Of a stretch of 44,112 nucleotides of DNA, positions 34,001 through 41,993 are shown in pieces. The notes under the pieces are model-generated. The model saw only the letters and a program-made list of their open reading frames with translations. It did not search any database and was not told the DNA's origin. Source of the stretch: Verrucomicrobiota bacterium (GTDB lineage: Bacteria > Verrucomicrobiota > Verrucomicrobiia > Limisphaerales > J093). The first letter of the stretch is position 1. Every line of letters begins with the position of its first letter. A program made the position numbers and the translations under genes. The stretch spans positions 1 through 44,112 of the forward strand of contig JAKLFY010000053.1 of NCBI GenBank assembly GCA_022710935.1, in the 5' to 3' direction.

Positions 34001-37000
34001 AGGCGCCTCGAACTCGATGCCCCCAAGACCGACGTGCCCGGCACCTATGCCGAGTGGGTGCTGCACGTGCCTCCCACCCGCCACGTTTACGGCTTCGGAG
34101 GCACCCTCGAAGTCACCGGCGGCACCACCTACGGCTGGCGCGACGGCTGGGACCAGTTCATCGCGACCTATCGCGGACTCTGGCACGAGTATGGCGCCGT
34201 GCTGATCTTCGGCACGGGCCTCCTGGCGTTCGTGATCGCCCTGGTCTGGTACGGCAACAGAAAAGGCTTTGGCGGCGTTGTCACCGTCCTGATCGTCTTT
34301 TGTTTCCTCGCCATCCTCGCCGGGATGCTGCTGCCAGCCCTCTCGAAGGCCAAGAGCAAAGCCCAGCGGATCAATTCGCTCAATAACCTCAAACAAATCG
34401 GCTTGGCCGCCCGCCTTTACGCGGGCGACAACCAGGAACGGATGCCCGACAGCTTCGAGGCGATGAGGAACGAGCTGGGCACCGACAAGGTGCTCATCGA
34501 TCCTGAGACCGGCCAGCGATACACCTACGTCGGCGCCGGCAAGTCCGAGGCCGATCCCAATGCCATCATCGCGTACTCGCCCGAACGGCCCGGAGGACGC
34601 CGCGAGGTCGTGTTCGCCGACGGCAGCGTGCAGATCATGTCCGCCGACAAGTTCTTCGAAGCCACGGCCCGCGACCAAACCGCGCCGATGGATCAGCGGA
34701 TGCTCGAGCGTTACGGCCTTGCCGGACGTCCGCAGGTCGTCCCAGCCCCTCCCGCGGCCCCTCCCGCAGTCCAGACCGGCCCGGCGGCTACGCAGCCGGC
34801 ACAGCCCCAGCAGGTCCAAGTGGTCGCTCCGATTCAAGCGCCGACTGAAGCCCTCGCGGATGCTCCCGAGGCGATGCCGGTCTTCGACGCCGCCGGGCCC
34901 ACGGCGGCTGGCATCAAGTCGATCCGCTTCGACCTTCCCAAGGCGGGACGGGCCTACACGTTTACGCGAGTCCTGAGCGTCGAGGAGAAGGCCCCCCGGA
35001 TCAGCGTCGGCCTGGTGTCGAACCGACTCTTCACTTTTGCCCGTGCCGCCGTCCAGGTGCTGGCTTTCCTGGCGGGCCTGATGCTTGTGCTGGTCCAGTG
35101 GCGCTCGGCCCATCCCAAAGCCCTCTGGCTGACGGTCGGGCTGATGCTCGCGGGTCTGGCGACCGCCGATCTCTTGATCGCCTGGCGTGTCTTGCACCTG
35201 GCCCTCACCCTGGCCGTTCCTGCCCTCTTGGCCTCGCTGCCCGCCTGGTGGCTTCTGCGCTGGCGTCAACGCGCCAGGAGTAACCGCCCGCCTCCAGCGT
35301 CCCCTCCCGATGCTTCACCGGGAACCGAGATCGCCGGGACACCCTCGGCCGCCGGGACGACTGTGCTGGCAATGTTGTTGCTGACGGGCGGTGAGGAGGC
35401 CCTCGCTGCCTCGTCGCCGCAGCCGCTTTCGAGCCGCGTGACGATCACACGCCTGGATCTGACCGGCAGCGCCGGCCCGCGGGCCGCCCAATTCGACGCC
35501 ACGCTCCTGCTCGTGGCCAACGGCACCAATGCGTCTGCTCAGTTGTTCGGCGCGGACGTTGCGGTCCAGGAATCGACCGTCATGACCGGCGATGCGCAGT
35601 TCTGGCGGAACGGCGACGAATGGAGCGTGTTCATGCCGCACCCCGGCTCCGCCACGCTGCGATTGAAACTGCTGGCGCCCTTGGGCGGCGATCTGGCCAA
35701 ACCGGAACTCAATCTGGCGCTGCCGCCCGCCTTGGGCGGGCAGTTGACGCTTGTGCTTTCCGAGCCGGACGCCGATGTCGAGTATCCCGACGCACTTGGT
35801 TTCGTGCGGCGGCTCGAGGGAGAGACGACCGTGGTCGAGGCCGTTCTGGGCGGCAGCGATCGACTGAACCTGCGCTGGACACCCAAGCGCAAGCGGGCCG
35901 ACGAGGTCGAGGCGACGGTCTTCGCCAATCAGACCGCGCTCGTCACGCTGGGCAACGGCGCCATTCGCACACGCGCCGTCATGGATTGGCAGGTCAGCCA
36001 GGGCGAATTGCGCCGGGTGTGCGTCCGGCTCCCGTCTGGCAGCCGGCTCCTCAAGGTGCAGGGCCCGCACGTTCGTTCCTGGCAGTTGACGCCGACGAAC
36101 GCCGACACGCTCGAGGTCGACCTTCTCAAACCCGTCACCCCCGGCTTGCGACTCACCCTCGAACTGGAACAGACTCTCGACGCCCTCCCGGTCAGCGCGC
36201 GGATTGCGGTGCCTGAGGCGCTCGATGTGAAGCGCCAGACCGGCAGCATCGGCGTCCGGGCCGCGGCGGAACTGGGCCTGAGCGTCGAGCGCGCGAGTGG
36301 CCTCGACCGGGTGGACAACGCCGAGTTCGCCAAGGCGGCCGAAGACGCCCAATTGGCTGTGTTCAGTGCCTGGCGGTTTCTCCGGCCCGACTTCGATCTC
36401 GACGTGAGGGCCGAGGTGCTGCAACCGCGCACCGAGGTGCTGCAGCGCCAGCATTTCACCGTCGGCCTCGAACAGACGGATCTCCTCAGCCAGATCGATT
36501 ACACCATTACCCGCCTGGGGGTGTTCGCCCTGCGCCTGCGCCTGCCCGCCGAAGGGCGCCTCGAAGCAGTCGCCAGCGAAGCCATCCAGAGCTGGACGGA
36601 ACACACCGAGGGAACGGAGCGTTTCCTCGACCTCACGCTCAAGGAACGTACGATTGGCCGCGTCCAGGTCGAGGTCCGCTGGCATCGACCCCTGACGAAC
36701 CTGCCGCCCGTGTTGGCCCTGGCCGGCGTGCATCCGCTCGAGGTGGCCAAGCTCGACGGCTACATGACCGTGTCCGCCGGCCCTGGCGTTGGACTCAAGA
36801 CGACCAACCTGGTCGGCGTGGTCGAAATCCCGGCGGCGACAGTGCCCGGGTTCACGCCGGCGAGCGCCGGTGCGCTGGCGTTCAAGCACCTGACTGGCGA
36901 GCCTTCCGCCGAGTCGACGTGGTCAATCGCGCTCGCGACCGAGCAGCTCGAATCCTGGATCCGCGCCGAGATCGTCACGTTGGCGAACGTCGGCGAGACG

Positions 37001-38545
37001 CGTGTCAGCGGCCAGACCCTGATCCGGTACGAAATCCAGAACGCCCCAACACGCGAGTTCCGACTCAAAACACCCCCCGCCTGGCGCAATGTGGAACTGC
37101 TGGGAGCCGGCATCCGCCGCCGCGACCACACCGATGGCGAGTGGCGAATCGAGTTGCAAAACAAGGTCATGGGCCTCTACCGGCTGACCGTGCCGTGGGA
37201 AATGCCGCGCGGCGACTCGAACACGCTGGTGCTCGCCGGTCTCCAGGCGGTCGGTGTCGAGCGCGAAGCCGGCGCCGTGGGGTTGCTCACGCAGGGCCAG
37301 TTGCAGTTGGCGCCGGGTGACACCCCCAATCAGTTGCTGCGCATCGACGCCCGCGAGTTGCCAGGCTGGGCAACCTCGTCCCACCCGGGACTTCCAGTGC
37401 TCTGCTACCGCTACCTGCGCCCCGGTTGGACAATGCGCCTGGACGTGCGCCGGTTTCAAGACGCCGCCGTCCTGCAAGGCCTCGTGGACAGCGCGCGACT
37501 CCGTACGGTCCTGGCCGACGACGGCCAACAAATGACCCAGATGGAACTGAGCATCCGCAACAACGGGCGCCAGAACCTCGCAGTCGCCCTCCCGAATGAA
37601 GCCCGGCTCTGGTCCGCCTTTGTGGACGGCCAACCCGTCCGCCCCGCCCGGCGCGACGACCGGCTCCTGCTGCCGCTCGAACGTCCCACCACCGACGACG
37701 CCCCCATCGCCGTCGAAGTCGTCTACGTCGGACGCGTGGATTTCCCGCGTGTGGCGGGCCCGGTCCGGCTCGATTCGCCCTGGCTCGACCTGCCTCTCAA
37801 AGACGCGCGTTGGGAATTGTTCGTCCCGCCCGACTATTCGTACCGGAGATTCGCGGGCACGATGAGTTACGAAAGCGCCGAGATGGTCGCCGTCAGCCAG
37901 GATTTCACCTTCGCCGAATACCAGCGCCAGGAACTCTCGAAGCAGGCCAGCTTCGAGGCGCGCGCCGTGGATTTCCTCCAACGCGCCCGGACGGAATTCG
38001 CCACCGGCAACCTCGACAAGGCCACGCAGCTCAAGGGATTCAAGGGCGCCCAGATCCGCGATCAACAGGCCGCCGCGGAGTTCAAACGCCTCGAAGCCGA
38101 CGTCAACCGGGCTCAAAGCATCCAGCTTATCGAGGCGCAGCGCAACTATGTGTTCCTCAACAATGCGCGCCTCGGTCTGGAAGGGAGCGACCTCGCCGCC
38201 GAACAGGCCCCCGATGCGCCGAAGGACTACGACACCCGCGTGGCCGAGCAGCAAGTGGCCCAGTTGCAGAAAGTCCAGGCCCTGGCCGAAACGCAGGTCG
38301 CTCCACTGCGCGTCAACCTCCCCACACGCGGGCTGCGCTTCTCGTTCGTGCAGGCGCTCCAGACCGAACCGAACAAACCCCTCACCATCCGCCTGCACGC
38401 TCGCAACGGACGCGACCGCGGCTGGTTTCAGACCGCCGCGCTGTGGCTTGGCGGTCTTGTCCTCGTGTGGGGCTGCGCCGCCGTGGCCCTCGCCTTGCGA
38501 ACCTCGGCCCGGCATGCGAGGGCCACGCGCATGGAAGCACCGTGA
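31004..38545 (+). CDS. giant membrane-anchored two-module protein with an embedded pseudopilin-like segment
   Basis: A 2513-aa protein of unknown function from the ATG at 31004 (signal peptide, cleavage near APEGRA/Q). Order: malectin/CBM-like domain about 31-228 (ILLNVDFGAG, YHFYLYGWA); beta-rich module 1, about 246-1062; transmembrane helix 1065-1084; degenerate prepilin-type helix from K1087-G-F with [15 protein letters not shown] at 1103-1117 and a pilin-like domain to about 1225 (NSLNNLKQIGLAARLYAGDN, VVFADGSVQIMSADKF); Pro/Gln-rich linker; two or three more membrane helices 1341-1426; module 2, about 1476-2296, homologous to module 1; helical/coiled-coil region 2300-2440; final membrane helix about 2481-2501. 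Modules match, e.g. WRNVEFTGANIRRKDREGDV with WRNVELLGAGIRRRDHTDGE. No catalytic motif was recognised. Composition is uniform and the frame uninterrupted, so a sequencing fusion is unlikely. Confidence 0.85.
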   Translation: MKTPSFRSLSFWSLLWSLLAGGAIAPEGRAQILLNVDFGAGSASGKVGFAAAGQQTNDFWNAYGHYQPKYQPGTAPVPDGRLEGLRYADGSTSPVAVAVSNAPGVWGNATGDPMLDSYMFAPNGSNMVVTLTGLDAGRYHFYLYGWAAPDVAGEQASSFILRSGTNTFGPLRASPQEEAPVLLAGRGRMPVIVQRDLPVETSQPVVIEVVPAPGGVAVLNGLQVLSRGTGPPRLAMPDAGPSPAGLTNLLVHSIAYTGEVAAASARFLVSIHATSPTTNRVMAPLFEGELALLDPQLPDGWQIVRQGRQFTLHADAPGSNRIDLTLAARVTREEPWSIVRFTGPPAAAATLSVRSADPHVDLQLASGVPLEGSDPTQPEVRGVVGADRQVAVRWQAKATETTREALVTVDTRCAVDATPAAIRLSTTFACEVLQGRCSQIRFALPSGQTLTKLSGDLIKDWQATSEAGASIIMVDLIRPLEGVTAFDVVSEQPLPALPGAAELRPPQPLGIQRETGRLGVRTEDLVARVDRSEALWQVNAAPGEFAAFQFNLRPAVLHLHLSPVEPLVTGSTRVRAAVEETRLLVDHRVDLNVSRAGIYGLEWGLPPDLTVAHVEGEGIEDWQSSAGKLRLRFAQRLLGQRVLTIRLEQALNRLPSEIILTPLRLTHTARETALIGAGASAGIQLKTGPLSGAREIPVSGLPERRDELLAFRADAADWRVILAVERLSARIVAEVFNLITIGDGLVGGGATIRFGIVNQGVQQFRVRLPAHWRNVEFTGANIRRKDREGDVWTITLQDKVWGGYTLVVTYDHGFDPQKATLDAGGAHPLDVERETGAVAITSAANLALEPAPIAEPLRRIDPSELAATDRALVARPVLLAYRYEGPAYALELHLMRHEEVPVLDAVADRAQFTSVLTDTGEMLTQASFLVKNNERAHQRFELAPGATLWGVAVNGEPVRADRDGDWVVVALPRGENRDQIYAIDLKYAQQVGTLGGLWPRRLELDAPKTDVPGTYAEWVLHVPPTRHVYGFGGTLEVTGGTTYGWRDGWDQFIATYRGLWHEYGAVLIFGTGLLAFVIALVWYGNRKGFGGVVTVLIVFCFLAILAGMLLPALSKAKSKAQRINSLNNLKQIGLAARLYAGDNQERMPDSFEAMRNELGTDKVLIDPETGQRYTYVGAGKSEADPNAIIAYSPERPGGRREVVFADGSVQIMSADKFFEATARDQTAPMDQRMLERYGLAGRPQVVPAPPAAPPAVQTGPAATQPAQPQQVQVVAPIQAPTEALADAPEAMPVFDAAGPTAAGIKSIRFDLPKAGRAYTFTRVLSVEEKAPRISVGLVSNRLFTFARAAVQVLAFLAGLMLVLVQWRSAHPKALWLTVGLMLAGLATADLLIAWRVLHLALTLAVPALLASLPAWWLLRWRQRARSNRPPPASPPDASPGTEIAGTPSAAGTTVLAMLLLTGGEEALAASSPQPLSSRVTITRLDLTGSAGPRAAQFDATLLLVANGTNASAQLFGADVAVQESTVMTGDAQFWRNGDEWSVFMPHPGSATLRLKLLAPLGGDLAKPELNLALPPALGGQLTLVLSEPDADVEYPDALGFVRRLEGETTVVEAVLGGSDRLNLRWTPKRKRADEVEATVFANQTALVTLGNGAIRTRAVMDWQVSQGELRRVCVRLPSGSRLLKVQGPHVRSWQLTPTNADTLEVDLLKPVTPGLRLTLELEQTLDALPVSARIAVPEALDVKRQTGSIGVRAAAELGLSVERASGLDRVDNAEFAKAAEDAQLAVFSAWRFLRPDFDLDVRAEVLQPRTEVLQRQHFTVGLEQTDLLSQIDYTITRLGVFALRLRLPAEGRLEAVASEAIQSWTEHTEGTERFLDLTLKERTIGRVQVEVRWHRPLTNLPPVLALAGVHPLEVAKLDGYMTVSAGPGVGLKTTNLVGVVEIPAATVPGFTPASAGALAFKHLTGEPSAESTWSIALATEQLESWIRAEIVTLANVGETRVSGQTLIRYEIQNAPTREFRLKTPPAWRNVELLGAGIRRRDHTDGEWRIELQNKVMGLYRLTVPWEMPRGDSNTLVLAGLQAVGVEREAGAVGLLTQGQLQLAPGDTPNQLLRIDARELPGWATSSHPGLPVLCYRYLRPGWTMRLDVRRFQDAAVLQGLVDSARLRTVLADDGQQMTQMELSIRNNGRQNLAVALPNEARLWSAFVDGQPVRPARRDDRLLLPLERPTTDDAPIAVEVVYVGRVDFPRVAGPVRLDSPWLDLPLKDARWELFVPPDYSYRRFAGTMSYESAEMVAVSQDFTFAEYQRQELSKQASFEARAVDFLQRARTEFATGNLDKATQLKGFKGAQIRDQQAAAEFKRLEADVNRAQSIQLIEAQRNYVFLNNARLGLEGSDLAAEQAPDAPKDYDTRVAEQQVAQLQKVQALAETQVAPLRVNLPTRGLRFSFVQALQTEPNKPLTIRLHARNGRDRGWFQTAALWLGGLVLVWGCAAVALALRTSARHARATRMEAP

Positions 38546-38557
38546 CCCCCAACCGGG

Positions 38558-39589
38558 TTAAGGCTTGCGAAGCCTGTAGAAAACCGCGGCACTCGAGGCC
38601 GCGTTCGTGACGACGAATTGGTCGTGGCTGACGGTGGGCGGCGGGGCAGCCTGGCGCCACTGCATCGGCGGCAGCTCAGTCGCGTATTCGAGCGCGAAGC
38701 CCGTCGCCTGGCTGGACCACGCGAGCACGATTTCGCCGTCCTGCCTCCTCACACTCAGAGTGGGCGGCGTCGGCGCAGGCACAGTGGCATAGGCGACAAC
38801 CAGGCCGGCCGCGGAACCCCGGACAACCGTGCCATCCAGATCGATGGCCAGATCGGGGAGGTTGATGGCGTACGTCAACTTGCGGTTCAGGCCGTCCAGC
38901 GCCGTGATCATCCCGCCGGCGGCATTGGTCACAATCGTCGGAGCCAATTCCGCGTGCAGAAGATCCGGGAGGGGTTGACCGAGCCCCAGAGGCAGGGCAA
39001 GACCGTCCAGGTCCGCCCAAGCCCTGGCGATGCCGATGCAGGTCGTGTCGGGTCCGAATGCGCCGTCGGCAATGCCGATGGCGCCGGGCACGGCGTTCGT
39101 GATGTCGAGTTGGACGTTCCGAAACGCGAGGAAAGCCGTGTCGAAGGTGAGGAGGAGCGTCGCCCGCACCCGGCCGCCCAAGGCCGCCAGTGCGGTTCTC
39201 GTGCTGGTGTAATTCGTCGTCGACGCATCCCAGTCGGCCGGGTTGGGGCGCAGGCGTGCAACCTCGACGGCATAGAGGTTGTGGGCGCCGCCCCGAAACG
39301 AAATCGAGGTGGCATCCACGTAATCCGTGACGATCTCCCCGTCGAGCGCGGCGCGCCGGCCGCCGGCGTCAGTCCACTGGCTGTCACTCGATGCGTCGCG
39401 AATCCGAAACGTGACGTTCCCCAGATCGGGCACGGGGACGGCCTGATCGGCGATCGTCAGCCGAATGGAACTCTCGGCGGGATCAACGTCCCAGGTGACC
39501 ACGCCCGCTTCCACTCGAGGCCAACTCAGCAGCGCGGTCGCGAGGACCACTGTCAGAAACCCGAACCTGCACGGCGAACACGGAGTCAT
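38558..39589 (-). CDS. exported protein of unknown function with C-terminal FYRL-type module
   Basis: A 343-aa protein from the ATG at 39589, giving a signal peptide (MTPCSPCRFGFLTVVLATAL, then LSWPRVEA); a GTG five codons upstream is possible. The mature N-terminal 230 residues are beta-rich with WDVDPAESSIRLTIADQAVP, a pattern like bacterial proteins of the YceI or choice-of-anchor kind; no catalytic motif is seen. The last 70 residues (PTLSVRRQDGEIVLAWSSQ, LPPMQWRQAA, SSAAVFYRLRKP) form the small beta module that many Verrucomicrobia exported proteins carry at the C-terminus. It converges on the giant gene with 12 bases between stops and is divergent from fabD. Confidence 0.75.
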   Translation of the reverse strand: MTPCSPCRFGFLTVVLATALLSWPRVEAGVVTWDVDPAESSIRLTIADQAVPVPDLGNVTFRIRDASSDSQWTDAGGRRAALDGEIVTDYVDATSISFRGGAHNLYAVEVARLRPNPADWDASTTNYTSTRTALAALGGRVRATLLLTFDTAFLAFRNVQLDITNAVPGAIGIADGAFGPDTTCIGIARAWADLDGLALPLGLGQPLPDLLHAELAPTIVTNAAGGMITALDGLNRKLTYAINLPDLAIDLDGTVVRGSAAGLVVAYATVPAPTPPTLSVRRQDGEIVLAWSSQATGFALEYATELPPMQWRQAAPPPTVSHDQFVVTNAASSAAVFYRLRKP

Positions 39590-39654
39590 AACTCTGCATC
39601 CCACATTCTCTCATGAACTGCTCTGATCGGGAACATCCGGTTCAACAGGACCCG

Positions 39655-39780
39655 TTGCTTTCGCTGCAACTCTGCCGCGCTGCGTAATACCCGGACGAGC
39701 GAGGGGCGCGCAATGCATTTTCCCATTCGCGCATCTTCCCATTCGGTCCATTCGCGCCTTCCCTTGCGGCGATTTTTCGT
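39655..39780. repeat. intergenic repeat-like segment (GAATGGGAA words; R100-like patch)
   Basis: In the 209-base spacer between the secreted-protein gene and fabD, the words CCCATTCGCGC and TCCCATTCGG recur as imperfect repeats (about 39719-39762). A patch at about 39657-39688, read on the minus strand as CGCAGCGCGGCA followed by GCAAC, resembles the end of repeat R100 and may be a strongly diverged third relative. No promoter was recognised. Confidence 0.4.
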
Positions 39781-39798
39781 GTAGGTCCTTTGGGCCTG

Positions 39799-40728
39799 AT
39801 GACGAAGACGGCGCTGTTGTTTGCCGGCCAGGGTGCCCAATGCGTCGGCATGGGAGAAGACCTGGCCGAACGATTTGGCCAGGCGCGCATGCTGGTCGAT
39901 CGGGCGGACGCAGACCTGGGATATCCTCTGAGCCGGCTCTGCTTTGAAGGCCCCGAGGCGGAACTCACCAGGAGCGAGTTCGCCCAGCCGGCCATTTTTC
40001 TGGTGAGTTGGATCGCGTTTCGATTGCTGCGGGAGGCTGTCCCCGGATTCGAGTTCCAGGCCGCGGCAGGTCTTTCGCTGGGCGAATTCACCGCCTTGGC
40101 GGCCGCCGGTGCCCTGGGTTTCGATGACGGTCTGCGGATCGTCCGTGAGCGTGGCCGATTCATGCAGGAAGCGTGCGATGCCACCCGCGGAAGCATGGCG
40201 GCCGTCCTTGGGTTGGACGAACCCTCCACCCGGGCCGTCTGCGCCGAAGCCGGCGTCCAACTGGCCAATCTGAACTGTCCCGGACAACTCGTCATCTCAG
40301 GCGAAGCCGACGCTGTGGCTCGGGCCTGCGACCTGGCCAAGGCACGCGGAGCGCGCCGGGCCGTGCGGTTGCCGGTGGCGGGCGCATTCCACTCGCGGTT
40401 GATGGCCAGCGCGCAGCCGAAGCTCGCCGCTGTGTTGGCGGCGGCCGCTGTGGCCCCGACCACCGTGCCGGTCATCGCGAATGTCACGGCGCAACCGCAC
40501 GGCGATCCGGACGCGATTCGCTCCCGCCTGATCGAGCAGGTCACAGGATCCGTCCTCTGGGAGAAAACGATCCGACACCTGCTTGGCGCGGGGTTCACAC
40601 GGTTTATCGAGCTTGGTCCCGGCACCGCGTTGAGCGGGTTTTTGCGCCGCATCGATACCCAGGCCCAGATCCTGAACATCGCCGACGCCCCCAGCCTGGA
40701 AACGACCGTGAAAGCGTTGACCTCCTGA
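39799..40728 (+). CDS. fabD: malonyl-CoA:ACP transacylase
   Basis: A 309-aa enzyme moving malonyl groups from CoA to acyl carrier protein for fatty acid synthesis. It begins TKTALLFAGQGAQCVGMGED with the GQGAQ motif, has the nucleophile elbow GLSLGEFTAL with Ser93, the Arg-containing RGRFMQEAC, and GAFHSRLM with catalytic His198. The C-terminal part ELGPGTALSGFLRRI is also typical. The ATG at 39799 is preferred over a TTG three codons upstream because family similarity starts at MTKTALLF. It lies 28 bases before fabG. The usual neighbours fabH, acpP and fabF are not in the window. Confidence 0.96.
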   Translation: MTKTALLFAGQGAQCVGMGEDLAERFGQARMLVDRADADLGYPLSRLCFEGPEAELTRSEFAQPAIFLVSWIAFRLLREAVPGFEFQAAAGLSLGEFTALAAAGALGFDDGLRIVRERGRFMQEACDATRGSMAAVLGLDEPSTRAVCAEAGVQLANLNCPGQLVISGEADAVARACDLAKARGARRAVRLPVAGAFHSRLMASAQPKLAAVLAAAAVAPTTVPVIANVTAQPHGDPDAIRSRLIEQVTGSVLWEKTIRHLLGAGFTRFIELGPGTALSGFLRRIDTQAQILNIADAPSLETTVKALTS

Positions 40729-40756
40729 CAATCCAAAAACAAATCCATCCCATCGC

Positions 40757-41500
40757 ATGAGCCTTCTTGCCAACCAACTCGCCGTCGTCACCGGTGCCGG
40801 ACGCGGCATCGGACGCGCCATCGCCCTCGCCCTGGCGCACGCCGGCGCCGATGTCGTCTGCATCTCCCGCACCGCCGAGAACGCCGAGAGGGCGGCGGGC
40901 GACGTGCGCGCCCTGGGACGCCGCGGTTGGGCGTGCGGACTCGATGTCAGCGACGGGGCGGCCGTGGCGGCGACTGCCGAGCGCCTTCTGGCCGAGACGT
41001 CTCGCATCGACATCCTCGTCAACAACGCTGGGGTGACCCGCGACGGATTGCTGATGCGCATGAGCGACGAGGACTGGGACACCGTGCTCGATACGAACCT
41101 CAAGGGCGCGTTCAACGTGACCAGGGCCTTCGTGCGCGCCTTCATCCGGCAGCGGGCCGGACGGATCATCAATATCGCCTCGGTGATCGGTCTGATGGGC
41201 AACGCCGGCCAGTGCAATTACGCTGCGAGCAAGGCGGGCTTGATTGGCTTCACCAAGTCGCTGGCGCGCGAATTGGCCTCGCGCAGCATCACCGCCAATG
41301 TCATCGCGCCCGGCTTCATCGACACCGACATGACCTCAAAGCTCACCGACGAGCAGCGGGCGCACGTGCTCCGACAGATCCCGATGGGATGCATCGGCAA
41401 TGCGGACGATATCGCGGGGGCGGCCGTGTTCCTCGCCAGCCCGGCCGCGCGCTACATCACCGGACAGGTGCTCACCGTCGACGGCGGGATGGTCATGTGA
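40757..41500 (+). CDS. fabG: 3-oxoacyl-ACP reductase
   Basis: A 247-aa short-chain dehydrogenase that reduces 3-oxoacyl-ACP with NADPH. The cofactor motif TGAGRGIG is at 12-19, NNAG at 89-92, and the catalytic set is Ser142, Tyr155 and Lys159 (CNYAASKAG). The C-terminal SPAARYITGQVLTVDGGMVM is characteristic of FabG, and pairing with fabD supports the assignment over other short-chain dehydrogenases. Downstream there is no acpP; a convergent small gene ends five bases away. Confidence 0.95.
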   Translation: MSLLANQLAVVTGAGRGIGRAIALALAHAGADVVCISRTAENAERAAGDVRALGRRGWACGLDVSDGAAVAATAERLLAETSRIDILVNNAGVTRDGLLMRMSDEDWDTVLDTNLKGAFNVTRAFVRAFIRQRAGRIINIASVIGLMGNAGQCNYAASKAGLIGFTKSLARELASRSITANVIAPGFIDTDMTSKLTDEQRAHVLRQIPMGCIGNADDIAGAAVFLASPAARYITGQVLTVDGGMVM

Positions 41501-41505
41501 GCCGG

Positions 41506-41844
41506 TCAGGCCTTGATATCTGAGTTCGTCGGCATGGCCGGTGCGGCGGGCGCGGCGGGGGCAGACGCGGCCGACGGCTGGGCCTGCTGGATCACCGACA
41601 GCGCCTGGTTGACGATGAACTTGCTCATCTCCGTCCCGGTCTGGTTGAGGTTGGCCAGGAATTGCAGCGTCGCCAGCGCCGGACCGCCGAATTCCCATCG
41701 ACAATCCTCGAACCGGCAGGCATCGATGGTCACCGAGGAGTACCCGCAGAAGATCAGCCGGCACTTGCGGAAGGTGCAGTGACGATACTCGTGAAAGTCC
41801 ATGAGGACCGGCTCAGCCTCGAAGGTGTATTTCTTGATGACCAT
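41506..41844 (-). CDS. small cysteine-rich pentapeptide/beta-helix-like protein
   Basis: A 112-aa protein from the ATG at 41844; the frame runs further upstream but without protein-like sequence. Residues about 20-52 alternate in a short parallel-helix pattern with regularly spaced C, F and R: YRHCTFRKCRLIFCG, VTIDACRFEDCRWEFGG. This resembles pentapeptide repeats. A helical part follows (LATLQFLANLNQTGTEMSKF) and then an Ala/Pro/Gln-rich tail. Similar short proteins of unknown function occur in diverse bacteria. No signal peptide. Transcribed toward fabG. Confidence 0.65.
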   Translation of the reverse strand: MVIKKYTFEAEPVLMDFHEYRHCTFRKCRLIFCGYSSVTIDACRFEDCRWEFGGPALATLQFLANLNQTGTEMSKFIVNQALSVIQQAQPSAASAPAAPAAPAMPTNSDIKA

Positions 41845-41993
41845 AACGTGGGCGCAGCCTACCGAGTCGTCCCGGCAAGGGCAAGGAAAGCCGGGCGCGT
41901 GCCAGCGGTTCTGAACGTCGTCAAACTGAGAATTGCCGGGCGCGTCCGCTGCCCGATTCGCCATCCCGGTTGTCCGCCGGACCGCCGATGCGG

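Noticed and set aside
35715-35745. inverted repeat CTGCCGCCCGCC / GGCGGGCAG
   Set aside because: It is inside the coding sequence of the giant protein, in a stretch of Ala/Leu/Pro/Gly codons, and needs no other explanation.
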